Source: Dichloromethanomonas sp964477085
GTDB lineage: Bacteria > Bacillota > Desulfitobacteriia > Desulfitobacteriales > Syntrophobotulaceae
DNA length: 31,790 bases
Assembly (NCBI GenBank): GCA_964477085.1
Contig: CAYZDF010000036.1
Location: 1 to 31,790, forward strand
Direction of reading: 5' to 3'
The first letter of the stretch is position 1. Each line of letters starts with the position of its first letter. The notes under the pieces are model-generated. The model had not been told where the DNA came from. It was given only the letters and a program-made list of their open reading frames with translations, and ran no database searches. The translations under genes were made by a program, and so were the position numbers. This document shows, in pieces, positions 16,726-24,733 of the stretch.

Positions 16726-18054
16726 TTAGTATGTTTCAAGATATTGATCAATTTCCCATTTATGAACTGTAATCCGAAAGCTATCATATTCTTTCATCTT
16801 GGCTGCAACAAAACGATGATAGATATGATCTCCAAGTGCTTCTTTGATAATCTCATCCCTGCTCAGTTCGATGACTGCTTCCCTGAGATCGCCTGGAAGG
16901 GAATGGATACCTAATTCTTTGCGCTGTGTATCATCCATGGCAAAAATGTTGAGATCAACTGCTGGAGGCGGAGTCATCTTCTTCTTAATACCGTCAAGTC
17001 CAGCCTTGATTTGTACAGCTAACGCCAGATATGGATTACAGGAAGGGTCCGGACTTCTTAACTCTATACGCGTTGAAGCTCCTCTTTTGGCAGGAATACG
17101 GATCAATGGACTGCGGTTCCTTCCGGACCAAGCGATATAACATGGAGCCTCATAACCTGGTACCAGCCGTTTATAAGAATTAACGGTGGGATTGGTTACA
17201 GCAGTAAACCCTCTAGCATGCGCCATAATGCCAGCGATATAATGATAGGCATCCTGAGAAAGACCCATCGGCCCTTCGGGATCGTAGAAGGCGTTCTTGC
17301 CATTTTTAAATAATGATTGATTAACATGCATACCTGAGCCGTTAATACCAAAGATCGGTTTAGGCATAAATGTTGCATGTAAACTATGTCTTTGCGCAAT
17401 GGTCCTGACCACAAACCTAAAAGTAACCATTTTATCTGCCATTTCCAGCGCATCAGAATATTTGAAGTCAATCTCATGCTGACCGGGAGCAACCTCATGA
17501 TGAGATGCCTCAATCTCAAATCCCATCTGTTCAAGATTTAACACCATATCTCTTCTGGCATTCTCCCCCAAGTCAACTGGCGTCATATCAAAATAACCTG
17601 CTTTATCATGAGTGATGGTCGTTGCCCTACCCTCAGCATCAACATGGAACAGAAAGAATTCTAATTCCGGTCCGACGAAAACCTGGTAACCAAGTTCAGA
17701 TGCCTCCGCCAAGGCTTTTTTCAGTGTATTTCTTGGACATCCATCAAAAGGACTCCCATCCGGATTATACACATCACACATCAGTCTGGCTGTACCGCCT
17801 TCAGCCGGCCGCCATGGAAAGACCACGAATGTATCGGGATCTGGTCTTAAGTACATATCCGATTCTTCAATCCTTACGAACCCTTCAATGGATGAACCAT
17901 CAAACATCATTTCTCCATCCAATGCTTTTTCGAGTTGTTCGATCGGAATGGAAATGTTCTTAAGTACTCCGGAAATGTCTGTAAACTGGAGTCTAATGAA
18001 TTTGACCCCTTTTTCGTACGCTTCTTTCAAAACATCTTCTTTGGTAAAAGCCAC
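16726..18054 (-). CDS. glnA: Glutamine synthetase type I
   Basis: 442 residues, the length of GSI-alpha of Firmicutes. It makes glutamine from glutamate, ammonia and ATP as a cytosolic dodecamer. Motifs: MMFDGSSIEGFVRIEESDMY (catalytic loop), FVGPELEFFLF, EVAPGQHEIDFKY (metal Glu), NGSGMHVNQSLF, NSYKRLVPGYEAPCYIAWS and RSPLIRIP, and RIELRSPDPSCNPYLALA. The 25-residue insertion and adenylylation Tyr loop of GSI-beta are absent, so feedback or GlnR-type control is expected rather than adenylylation. The start is GTG at 18052-18054 after GGGAGAG. I find no clear GlnR operator immediately upstream. It is preceded by two unknown genes on the same strand. Confidence 0.98.
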   Translation of the reverse strand: MAFTKEDVLKEAYEKGVKFIRLQFTDISGVLKNISIPIEQLEKALDGEMMFDGSSIEGFVRIEESDMYLRPDPDTFVVFPWRPAEGGTARLMCDVYNPDGSPFDGCPRNTLKKALAEASELGYQVFVGPELEFFLFHVDAEGRATTITHDKAGYFDMTPVDLGENARRDMVLNLEQMGFEIEASHHEVAPGQHEIDFKYSDALEMADKMVTFRFVVRTIAQRHSLHATFMPKPIFGINGSGMHVNQSLFKNGKNAFYDPEGPMGLSQDAYHYIAGIMAHARGFTAVTNPTVNSYKRLVPGYEAPCYIAWSGRNRSPLIRIPAKRGASTRIELRSPDPSCNPYLALAVQIKAGLDGIKKKMTPPPAVDLNIFAMDDTQRKELGIHSLPGDLREAVIELSRDEIIKEALGDHIYHRFVAAKMKEYDSFRITVHKWEIDQYLETY

Positions 18055-18121
18055 TTTGAAGCTCTCCCTTCTTTATTTAAGGTCTTTAATATGTTACATC
18101 CCTTCAGAAATATTATGGGAT

Positions 18122-18655
18122 TTAATCCTGATTCTTATTAATAAATCGTTGCAGTACTGGATGAAGATATAACAGTTTGGAACTTGTGATGATATCCGAG
18201 AATTTATGTATATCCTGCCGGCCGAAAGTATGTGAAAAGAAAAGTTTAATCGTTGATTTCTCATCCACTGTCCTCAACTCGACTTTATCCGGATAGAATA
18301 AATAATTGTAGATCTCATCTCTCCAGGAAAGTTTAATATTCCCCGTCAATATTTGGATTACACCGAATTCTTCTACCCTGATGTCATTTATCGCGGAAAA
18401 GCCTTGATCAATGTTTTCTGCTTCAACCGCCATCTGACCTGACTTATACTTCAACTCGAGAATATGTTCAATGATGAGTCGGGCGGGCAAAGAGATATCT
18501 TCAAGTATCCGGGCGTAGGCTCTGATCTCTTTTTCCCACTGCCTCACCCGTTCAGCATGAATAGATTTGATATCTTTTAGGTTCCTGGCCTCATCCTCGA
18601 TCACTCCGAAAATCCGTTCAAAACTATCTAACAGGATCTGATCTTCTATTAACAA
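18122..18655 (-). CDS. Hypothetical protein next to glnA
   Basis: About 177 residues from the TTG at 18653-18655, which has GGTGGAG six bases upstream. A GTG four codons earlier (18665-18667) overlaps that site and is less likely. I recognise no family. The N-terminal half (to about residue 90) is mostly helical and charged, with coiled-coil-like spacing. The C-terminal half has alternating hydrophobics (GVIQILTGNIKLSWRDEIYN, KVELRTVDEKSTIKLFFSH), suggesting beta strands. No signal peptide. It lies between a TPR protein gene, 63-75 bases away, and glnA, on the same strand, so the three may share regulation; that is an inference from position only. Confidence 0.55.
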   Translation of the reverse strand: MLIEDQILLDSFERIFGVIEDEARNLKDIKSIHAERVRQWEKEIRAYARILEDISLPARLIIEHILELKYKSGQMAVEAENIDQGFSAINDIRVEEFGVIQILTGNIKLSWRDEIYNYLFYPDKVELRTVDEKSTIKLFFSHTFGRQDIHKFSDIITSSKLLYLHPVLQRFINKNQD

Positions 18656-18730
18656 TAATATCTCCACCTTTATTTGGGCTTATCACCTATTTTAAACCAA
18701 AATCACACTTTTTCCCAGTCTTTTTACTGA

Positions 18731-20002
18731 CTATCCATCAAATAGTTTATTTCTTTTTCGAATCCTTTCGGAAAGATTCTGAATGAGCTTTTCAATCTCC
18801 TGCGTTTCGCATTTCATTGTTTTAGCGATCTCCAACGCCCTCCAGCTACACCTTAGAGCTGCAAAATTATTTCCTTTCTTTTTGAGATTATGGGCTAAGC
18901 TGATCATGATTTCAAATTTTGGTATATCAACATCGAATTTCCGATTTTCCATCCATTTACTAAAACTCTTCTGGATATAAGTATCTTCATATTTCAGGAG
19001 ATAAGTCAGTTCTTCACTGATTTCACCGACCTTCGTACCGTCACCGTAGAATTGAAAATATTTTAAGGCATTATAATAGTAACGTTTAGCATCTACATAT
19101 TCTTTTTTCATTATAGCGATGACGGCAAGGCTATGGTAGCGCACGGCAAACCCAAATTCATAACCGTTATAATACTGTAAGGATAGGATGATACTCTCTT
19201 CTGCTTCATCCAATAACCTTGCATACTGCAGGATACTGCTTAAAAGAAAATAGCCTTCGCTGATCTCCGGTTTTTGCCAATGTTTGAAAAAAAGCGTAAT
19301 GACACGATATTGCATCAGCAGTGCCTCTTCAAGCATATTTCGTTCCAAAAGAATGAATGCTAAGTATTGTAACGTATTTGCTAATGATGACTGATCATCG
19401 ATCAGGGCAAACAGCTTACCAGCTTTGGAAAAATGATCTTTGGCAGTGATTAATTTACCCTGACTATAATAGACCTCACCTAAGTGAAGATTGATTTCTG
19501 CTTCCCCTCTGGTATAACCGTTCTCTTTACAAAGTACACCGGCCTTCAAAAAGTTGTCAATGGCCTTATCCCATTTCTGCATTCGGCCATAAACCTGACC
19601 AAGATCTGAATACAACACGGTCAGACGCAAGGGAGACGCTTCATGCGGATAAATATTGATCGCCTGTTTGTATAAACCAGCAGAGCGCATGTACTCCCCT
19701 TTAACAAAGTAAACACTTGCTAACCCTGCTTTGGCTTCTGAAATTCCCTTACTGTTTTTAAGCTCCAGACAATATTCCAGGGCCTTCTTAAAACCAGATT
19801 CTGCTTTGTCCAGTTTATTGTTACGGGTTTGTGCTGTGGCCAGTAATCTTTGGGAAAATGCAATGATGACGAGTACCCCTATTTTTTCGGCTAATCTTAA
19901 ACTCTGTTCCAGATACTCCTCTGCTTTAGGTAAGTTGCCTTCGCCCAGATATTTAATACCCGTTTCTAGGTGTTCTTGCCATTCCTTTAAAGAAACATTC
20001 AT
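18731..20002 (-). CDS. TPR-repeat protein
   Basis: 423 residues, soluble, helical throughout. Repeats with TPR spacing run from about residue 5 to 300: LETGIKYLGEGNLPKAEEYL, NNKLDKAESGFKKALEYCLE, GEYMRSAGLYKQAINIYP, QKWDKAIDNFLKAGVLCKE and GKLITAKDHFSKAGKLFA, with later degenerate units to about residue 400. Unit lengths near 40 (loops longer than in the 34-residue consensus) recall the Rap/PlcR/tetratricopeptide regulator class, but there is no helix-turn-helix and no diagnostic Rap motif. The ribosome binding site is a run of G just before the ATG. It is followed closely by the unknown gene at 18122, possibly its partner. The two TPR proteins of the window are not obviously copies of each other. 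Confidence 0.75.
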   Translation of the reverse strand: MNVSLKEWQEHLETGIKYLGEGNLPKAEEYLEQSLRLAEKIGVLVIIAFSQRLLATAQTRNNKLDKAESGFKKALEYCLELKNSKGISEAKAGLASVYFVKGEYMRSAGLYKQAINIYPHEASPLRLTVLYSDLGQVYGRMQKWDKAIDNFLKAGVLCKENGYTRGEAEINLHLGEVYYSQGKLITAKDHFSKAGKLFALIDDQSSLANTLQYLAFILLERNMLEEALLMQYRVITLFFKHWQKPEISEGYFLLSSILQYARLLDEAEESIILSLQYYNGYEFGFAVRYHSLAVIAIMKKEYVDAKRYYYNALKYFQFYGDGTKVGEISEELTYLLKYEDTYIQKSFSKWMENRKFDVDIPKFEIMISLAHNLKKKGNNFAALRCSWRALEIAKTMKCETQEIEKLIQNLSERIRKRNKLFDG

Positions 20003-20064
20003 GTTAACCCCCCCATGTATAATATGCTATACTGTATTTAATCGCTAAGATGAATTTTGCTCAG

Positions 20065-20093
20065 TGGACAATCATATGATAATATGTTAATGA
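20065..20093 (+). promoter_or_regulatory. Probable sigma-A promoter of the small membrane protein gene
   Basis: TGGACA (20065-20070) and TAATGA (20088-20093) are 17 bases apart, about 20 bases upstream of the GATGGAGGTG leader of the gene at 20115. Confidence 0.45.
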
Positions 20094-20114
20094 TTCGATG
20101 GAGGTGTATGATGG

Positions 20115-20366
20115 ATGGGTAAAAGACGGCAATCGACCAATAATGTATGGACTACTATTGTCAAGATTCTGTTATTTGTTCTTGCTCTATATCTGGCCTA
20201 CGTCATTTTAAGACCACTCCTTAGTATTCTCTTAGGTATCGGGTTCTGGGTCGTTAAAGTAATCGTCTTTGTGACAGTAGCTTTAATCGTGATACACCTT
20301 TTCTTAAAAATCATTTTTCAGGTGGATCTCTTTCAGATAATCCTCGGCAAAAGCTGGAGACGCTAA
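20115..20366 (+). CDS. Small two-helix membrane protein of unknown function
   Basis: 83 residues: a basic N-terminus (MGKRRQS) and two hydrophobic helices (about 13-37 and 40-66), ending KSWRR, so both ends carry positive charge. I recognise no family. The ATG at 20115 has GGAGG ten bases upstream. A pair of out-of-frame ATGs at 20108 and 20111 gives only a few codons before a stop. A strong terminator follows at 20393, making this a monocistronic unit before the deacetylase gene. Confidence 0.6.
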   Translation: MGKRRQSTNNVWTTIVKILLFVLALYLAYVILRPLLSILLGIGFWVVKVIVFVTVALIVIHLFLKIIFQVDLFQIILGKSWRR

Positions 20367-20392
20367 GTCGCAATAAAGTGACAATATAAATT

Positions 20393-20417
20393 AAACGGGT
20401 CATGTGACCCGTTTTTT
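20393..20417 (+). terminator. Rho-independent terminator between 20115 gene and deacetylase gene
   Basis: A perfect ten-base inverted repeat (AAACGGGTCA 20393-20402, TGACCCGTTT 20405-20414) ends in TTTTTT, 27 bases after the stop codon. Confidence 0.92.
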
Positions 20418-20469
20418 GTTCATATTTAGATACTTTGGTTAATAAGAATTCCCTGAGGGGGGATTTCAA

Positions 20470-21234
20470 ATGAAAGTCCTTATCGTCAGGCGGAAACGCC
20501 TCATCCTTTTAATTAGTATTCTATTCCTATCCCTGGTGGTTGTAGGCGCACATGATGATGTGATGCGAGTTGTTTCCAGAAACCTTAAACCGATCTACGC
20601 TGTAAAAACTGAAACCAATCATGTTGCCATTACCTTTGACATCAGTTGGGGAGAAGAGAACGTTTTGCCTATCCTTAATATTCTCAAAGAGGAAAATGTA
20701 AAAGCTACTTTTTTCCTTTCCTCTCCCTGGGCAGAGATGAAACCCGATCTAGTCAAAGCGATTGTTCAAGGTGGCCATGAGATTGGTTCGCACGGAAGAA
20801 AACACGTCGATATGAATACCCTCAGTGAAACCGAGCTAAAGAAAGAACTGGCCATGTCCCGTTCGGTATTAGAAGACCTCTCCGACCAAAAAATTACTTT
20901 GCTAAGGCCTCCTAATGGCGCTTATGACAATAAAGTCATCTCTGTAGCTAATGCGGAAGGCTACAGGGTTATTCAATGGAGTGTTGATTCCCTGGACTGG
21001 AAAAGGCCGGGTCCTGATGCTGTTATCAACTATATTATTAACGGCAGGAAAAAAAATAACGGAGCCTCTCCAGGAGATATTCTCCTCTTCCACGCCTCTG
21101 ATTCAGCACCGGATACCCCAAAAGCTCTCCCTACAATCCTAAAAACCCTTAAAGCTAAGAACTTTGAAATCGTGCCTGTCGGTACTCTCTTGAAAAACGC
21201 CCAAGAAAGCTGGCCACCTGGTTCCAGCCTTTAG
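20470..21234 (+). CDS. pdaB: PdaB-type polysaccharide deacetylase (NodB domain), sporulation-associated
   Basis: 254 residues. Residues 11-27 are a membrane anchor or signal after a basic start (MKVLIVRRKR), placing the enzyme outside the membrane. The NodB domain covers about 50-245: TFDISWGEEN (55-64) is motif 1, SHGRKH (107-112, H108 and H112 as metal ligands) motif 2, RPPNGAYDN (146-154) motif 3, then the QWSVDSLDW and GDILLFHAS motifs. TFDIS instead of TFDDG loses the usual second Asp metal ligand, a change that, as I recall it, is typical of PdaB and YlxY-like spore proteins. It likely acts on cortex peptidoglycan during sporulation, though the substrate is inferred. The start ATG follows GAGGGGGGAT. 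The stop codon overlaps that of yitT on the other strand. Confidence 0.8.
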   Translation: MKVLIVRRKRLILLISILFLSLVVVGAHDDVMRVVSRNLKPIYAVKTETNHVAITFDISWGEENVLPILNILKEENVKATFFLSSPWAEMKPDLVKAIVQGGHEIGSHGRKHVDMNTLSETELKKELAMSRSVLEDLSDQKITLLRPPNGAYDNKVISVANAEGYRVIQWSVDSLDWKRPGPDAVINYIINGRKKNNGASPGDILLFHASDSAPDTPKALPTILKTLKAKNFEIVPVGTLLKNAQESWPPGSSL

Positions 21235-22088
21235 TGCCCTTTCCAGCTGTTAAACCCTTCACCCACCACTTCAGATACATCGGCAATAGAAACGAATGCC
21301 TCCGGGTCATGCCGATGAACAATTTCTTTGATCTGAGTCAATTGCGCGCGGTTTACAACACTGTAAACCACTTTCTTTTTGGCTTGGGAATAGGCACCTT
21401 CCGCTGCAAAATAGGTTACACCTCTTTCTAAGGTTTGAATAATGTCTGAGGCAATAATATCAGGTTTGTCAGTGACAACCATGACACTTTTAGAATAATC
21501 AAGTCCCACCTGAACAAGATCAATAACCTTAGCTGCGATAAACATATAAATCATAGCATACATTGCCATTTCCGGCTGGAAGAGTAAAGCCGCCCCTACG
21601 AAGATAATGGTATCCACGGCCAGGATAATCTGACCGACACTGAATGAAGTCTTTTTATTGAGCACAATAGCCAGTATATCTGTTCCTCCCAAAGAACCAC
21701 GGGATCTAAAAATAATTCCCATACCTATTCCAGTAACTAACCCGCCAAAGACAGCTGCCAGTAATGTATCTTTGGTAATCGGTGCCATTCCGTCTGTAAA
21801 TTTTAAAGCAAAAGATAAAGCCCCGACTCCGAGTATACTGAGAATCAATAATCGTTTACCAATAGCTTTATAACCTAAAATAAATAATGGAATATTAAGT
21901 ATAAATACGGTCAGACCTACATCCCATTTGGCTAGATAATAAAATATGATAGCAACCCCTGTGATACCGCCATCTGCAATACGATTAGGCAGAATAAACG
22001 TATTGATACTGACGGCAACAATTAATGAACCGACAATAATACCAATTATTTGTTTGAACATGGCCCAAGGAAACTTTTTCCAAAACAT
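21231..22088 (-). CDS. YitT family membrane protein (DUF161 plus DUF2179)
   Basis: 285 residues. Residues about 10-195 contain five or six hydrophobic helices with the signatures RIADGGITGVAIIFYYLAKW and GIIFRSRGSLGGTDILA of the YitT family. Residues about 200-280 are a soluble DUF2179 domain (VMVVTDKPDIIASDIIQTLE, GVTYFAAEGAYSQAKKKVVY). Family members are common in Firmicutes in several copies; the function is unproven. The ATG follows TGAGGTGG. The gene converges on the deacetylase gene with stops overlapping at 21231-21234, which leaves no space for a terminator between them. Confidence 0.88.
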   Translation of the reverse strand: MFWKKFPWAMFKQIIGIIVGSLIVAVSINTFILPNRIADGGITGVAIIFYYLAKWDVGLTVFILNIPLFILGYKAIGKRLLILSILGVGALSFALKFTDGMAPITKDTLLAAVFGGLVTGIGMGIIFRSRGSLGGTDILAIVLNKKTSFSVGQIILAVDTIIFVGAALLFQPEMAMYAMIYMFIAAKVIDLVQVGLDYSKSVMVVTDKPDIIASDIIQTLERGVTYFAAEGAYSQAKKKVVYSVVNRAQLTQIKEIVHRHDPEAFVSIADVSEVVGEGFNSWKGH

Positions 22089-22170
22089 TAGACCACCTCA
22101 ATTCAAAGTAAACCTACATGGAATATTGTAAGCCTCCTGATACTTCAAAATGATTTCTATTTCTATAGCC

Positions 22171-22199
22171 TTGACAAAAGGAAGATGATCTAGTAAAGT
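22171..22199 (+). promoter_or_regulatory. Promoter of tRNA-Arg
   Basis: A consensus TTGACA (22171-22176) and TAAAGT (22194-22199) are 17 bases apart. The expected start is about ten bases before the tRNA. Confidence 0.7.
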
Positions 22200-22216
22200 A
22201 ATTAAGCAGTTTTATT

Positions 22217-22292
22217 GCGCTCGTAGCTCAGGGGATAGAGTGACGGTTTCCGAGGCCGGAGGTCGCAGGTTCAAATCCTGCCGGGCGCACCA
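22217..22292 (+). tRNA. tRNA-Arg (anticodon CCG)
   Basis: 76 bases folding as a cloverleaf: acceptor GCGCTCG/CGGGCGC with one G-U pair, D-arm GCTC/GAGT, anticodon loop TTCCGAG with CCG at 22250-22252, T-arm GCAGG/CCTGC with loop TTCAAAT, and an encoded CCA end. It reads the CGG codon. The anticodon stem has an A-G opposition at its first pair (27-43). A promoter lies just upstream, and a hairpin at 22441-22463 may end the transcript. No other tRNA is adjacent. Confidence 0.95.
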
Positions 22293-22440
22293 TTATACTT
22301 TTAATTTTTTTCTTGTTTACTTCGTACTTTTATAGGTTAATTAAGAGCTATGTTGCAATAACAAATTACACCCTGAAAAACTTAATCTTACAATTATCTT
22401 ATTATCAACCAAATATCTTGTTTGTTTAATTGCTCATGAC

Positions 22441-22468
22441 ATCCAACCTTTTTAAGGTTGGATATTTT
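22441..22468 (+). terminator. Possible terminator of the tRNA transcript
   Basis: A perfect ten-base stem (ATCCAACCTT 22441-22450, AAGGTTGGAT 22454-22463) with a TTT loop is followed by ATTTT. The T-tract is weak, and the distance of about 150 bases from the tRNA is long. The region 22293-22566 holds nothing else I can identify. Confidence 0.5.
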
Positions 22469-22566
22469 CGTTCTACTAAACTTTTTTCTATTTTTACATT
22501 CTAACAACATTTTTTTACTTTTTCACCTTGCATTTAACTTATTTGTAGTATATTTTAATGACATTA

Positions 22567-23187
22567 TTAAATGAGTCTTTGACTGATGACTTCCCGTATT
22601 TCATTTTCAATAATATCCGGTTCTCTCTCCCCATCAATTTCAACTACATTCTCCCCTAAATCTTTCCACTGATTGTACAATTTTATGTAATTATCGAGAA
22701 CGTGCTGAAGGATATCTGTACGTTCAAATAATTCTGTCTGAAATCGACTGGACGTAATTCTCCTCAGGGATGTCTCTGGACGAACGCGAATGAAGATCGT
22801 TAAATCTGGTCTATAGGCATATTTATTGATCTCCTGAATCCAGATAGAATCATTTTTCATTCCTTGATAAGCATAAGAAGACCATAAATATCGGTCACAG
22901 ATAACATAATCTCCTTTTTCCAGTGCTGGCAGGATTTTATTTTGATTGTGGTCAATTCGGTCTGCAGCGAATAGCAAGGCTAAAGAAGTATTATCAACTC
23001 CTTGCAACCTCCTACTCAGTACTTGTCGAATTAAGGTTCCGATAGGACCTTCACTGGGTTCCTTGGCTAAAATAGCCTTAATATCATGGTTGGTTTCTAG
23101 AAATAGACGCAAACGGTTTGTTTGGGTACTGATGCCAGAGCCATCTATTCCTTCAAAAACAATAAATTTTCCTTTTACATTTGACAA
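22567..23187 (-). CDS. Thymidylate kinase-like protein with altered P-loop
   Basis: 206 residues with the whole layout of dTMP kinase: FIVFEGIDGSG near the N-terminus, EPSEGPIGTLIRQVL, ALLFAADRIDHNQNKILPAL, the DRY motif in YVICDRYLWSSYAYQG, and PDLTIFIRVRPE. The P-loop reads GIDGSGIST (13-21), with Ile at position 19 where the phosphate-binding Lys belongs; the codon is ATC, so a single base error does not restore Lys. dTMP kinase makes dTDP from dTMP. Without the Lys, activity is doubtful, or a basic residue elsewhere compensates. The start is TTG (23185-23187), nine bases after AAAAGGAG. A second, canonical Tmk would be expected elsewhere in the genome. Confidence 0.8.
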   Translation of the reverse strand: MSNVKGKFIVFEGIDGSGISTQTNRLRLFLETNHDIKAILAKEPSEGPIGTLIRQVLSRRLQGVDNTSLALLFAADRIDHNQNKILPALEKGDYVICDRYLWSSYAYQGMKNDSIWIQEINKYAYRPDLTIFIRVRPETSLRRITSSRFQTELFERTDILQHVLDNYIKLYNQWKDLGENVVEIDGEREPDIIENEIREVISQRLI

Positions 23188-23245
23188 TCATTTCAACTCC
23201 TTTTCGTCTTAATTTTAACCTTTTTTTGCTTTACGTCAAACAAAA

Positions 23246-23278
23246 ATAACACCTTTGTCTGGGGAACAAAGGTGTTAT
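23246..23278 (-). terminator. Rho-independent terminator of spo0A
   Basis: A perfect 13-base stem (23246-23258 with 23266-23278, seven-base loop) is followed on the minus strand by TTTTTG, 30 bases after the spo0A stop. Confidence 0.9.
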
Positions 23279-23307
23279 AACGATTGAGACTAAATACCAT
23301 TGGACAC

Positions 23308-24102
23308 TTAGCCTACTTTGCTCATGACTCTGAGTTTATCGGCAAGAAGTGCAATAAATTCTGAATTAGTCGGTTTTTGTCTTTCAATATTCATTGAATA
23401 GCCAAATATTCTCTTGAGTGTCTCCATATGGCCACGTTCCCAAGCCAATTCAATCGCGTGTCTGATTCCTCTTTCCACCCTGCTTGGTGCTGTATTATAC
23501 TTTTTGGCGATAGCCGGGTATAATTCCTTCGTAACAGCACCCAGTAAGGACACATCTTCGATTACCATGAGGATAGCATCACGTATGTATTGATAACCTT
23601 TGACATGAGCAGGAATTCCAAGCTGATGCATCATCGTTGTCACTTCGACACTGATATTTACTGCTCTTCCTGCCTGAGCCACTGCTGCACATGGTTGATT
23701 CATCTGAGGATTGGATACTTCGACATCTTGAGTCAGGGTTCGAATGCGTTTTCCCAATATCTCTAAATCAAATGGTTTAAGGATGAAATAATCAACACCC
23801 ATTACCATAGCCTGATGTGTTAAGGTTTCATGTCCAAAAGCCGTGAGCATAATCGCTTTGGGTCTTGGAACTGATGTTCTTGAGTTAATTCTCTCTAAAA
23901 CTTCCAATCCATCCAGATTCGGCATGACAAGATCCATTATTATAAGATCCGGATCATGCTTTTGAATCAGCTCCCAAGCCTCTAGGCCATTGTATGCTAC
24001 TCCCACGAGTTCAAAATTGTCATCCCTTTGGATATACTCCTGTAGAATTTGACATAAATTTCTGTTGTCCTCAGCTACAATAATCTTAACCTTTTTTGAC
24101 AT
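23308..24102 (-). CDS. spo0A: Sporulation master regulator Spo0A
   Basis: 264 residues. Residues 1-125 are a receiver domain: acidic pocket E11-D12, phosphorylation site D57 in LIIMDLVMPNLDG, then the TAFG switch and FILKPFD with the conserved Lys. Residues about 150-264 are the Spo0A effector domain: LGIPAHVKGYQYIRDAILMV, and the recognition helix region APSRVERGIRHAIELAWERG, nearly invariant in spore formers. Phosphorylated Spo0A binds 0A boxes and starts sporulation. The promoter region carries a likely sigma-H site overlapped by a 0A box. The gene has its own terminator. In many Firmicutes spoIVB lies directly upstream; here the next gene upstream is a ferredoxin, so that linkage is lost. 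Confidence 0.98.
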   Translation of the reverse strand: MSKKVKIIVAEDNRNLCQILQEYIQRDDNFELVGVAYNGLEAWELIQKHDPDLIIMDLVMPNLDGLEVLERINSRTSVPRPKAIMLTAFGHETLTHQAMVMGVDYFILKPFDLEILGKRIRTLTQDVEVSNPQMNQPCAAVAQAGRAVNISVEVTTMMHQLGIPAHVKGYQYIRDAILMVIEDVSLLGAVTKELYPAIAKKYNTAPSRVERGIRHAIELAWERGHMETLKRIFGYSMNIERQKPTNSEFIALLADKLRVMSKVG

Positions 24103-24159
24103 TTTAACTTATCCCGCCTTATTATATATTTTCCGGTAGTTGTTTCCGGTGTTTTCATT

Positions 24160-24187
24160 ATAAATCAGCAGGGATGTCGAATTCCTA
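24160..24187 (-). promoter_or_regulatory. Likely sigma-H promoter with 0A box upstream of spo0A
   Basis: On the minus strand AGGAATT (complement of 24180-24186) matches the sigma-H -35 element, and 13 bases later GATT stands at the -10 position (consensus GAAT). The plus-strand heptamer TGTCGAA (24175-24181) is an exact 0A box and overlaps the -35 element. This layout parallels autoregulation of spo0A in Bacillus. The 377-base stretch 24103-24479 otherwise holds only the ferredoxin terminator. Confidence 0.55.
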
Positions 24188-24400
24188 AAAAATAAGTAAC
24201 ACCTTCCTTTTTTGGTAATATTTATTAAAGTCTGTATATTCAACGGGTTTCATAGGTTTGTATCATATTTTTCAATCGTTAAAATACCTCATTTTTATTC
24301 ATTAGTGCGATAAAGTATCGAAAGAAAAGGTGAATTATTAATAATATCCGGACTTTTGTCTGGTAATGCCGAGTCATCAGTTAATTCTATAAATAAAAAT

Positions 24401-24454
24401 ACAATGGTGCAAAACCTTTGATATTATAAAATAATCTTGGTTTTGTTCCATTGT
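24401..24454 (-). terminator. Terminator of the ferredoxin gene
   Basis: Paired arms ACAATGG/CCATTGT (24401-24407, 24448-24454) and CAAAACC/GGTTTTG (24410-24416, 24439-24445) form an interrupted stem. On the minus strand the stem runs into ATTTTTATTTATAG, 26 bases past the ferredoxin stop. Confidence 0.6.
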
Positions 24455-24479
24455 ATAATCGAAATCCGGCGAAAAACGT

Positions 24480-24668
24480 TTAGCTTATAATGATGGCCTC
24501 TGTCGGGCAGCTGTCTGCTGCTTCCTGGGCCGAGTCTTCCAGATCCGGAGGAACCTGCTCTTTCAAAGTTGTTGCCAATCCATCATCATCCATGACAAAT
24601 ATCTCCGGACAAACGGAAGGACAAGCCCCACATCCTATACAAGCATCTTTTTCGACAACGGCTATCAT
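24480..24668 (-). CDS. Ferredoxin, single [4Fe-4S] type
   Basis: 62 residues from the ATG at 24666-24668, which follows a GAGGTGA site. An upstream in-frame start would add a poor 17-residue leader and is rejected. CIGCGACPSVCP (10-21) plus C54 in DSCPTEAI give cluster ligands C10, C13, C16 and C54, while C20 is the extra Cys known to form a disulfide in Thermotoga-type ferredoxins. The length and the acidic middle (MDDDG) fit this single-cluster class. It is a small soluble electron carrier; the partner redox enzyme is not encoded nearby. It is monocistronic, with a hairpin terminator. Confidence 0.93.
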   Translation of the reverse strand: MIAVVEKDACIGCGACPSVCPEIFVMDDDGLATTLKEQVPPDLEDSAQEAADSCPTEAIIIS

Positions 24669-24733
24669 GAAACTTTCACCTCTGATTGTGTTTTTTAGTA
24701 TTCTGCCCGTACATGCCAAAGATATACAGACAA

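Noticed and set aside
17196..17963. Frames inside glnA on both strands
   Set aside because: glnA is certain here; these frames are by-products of its codon usage.
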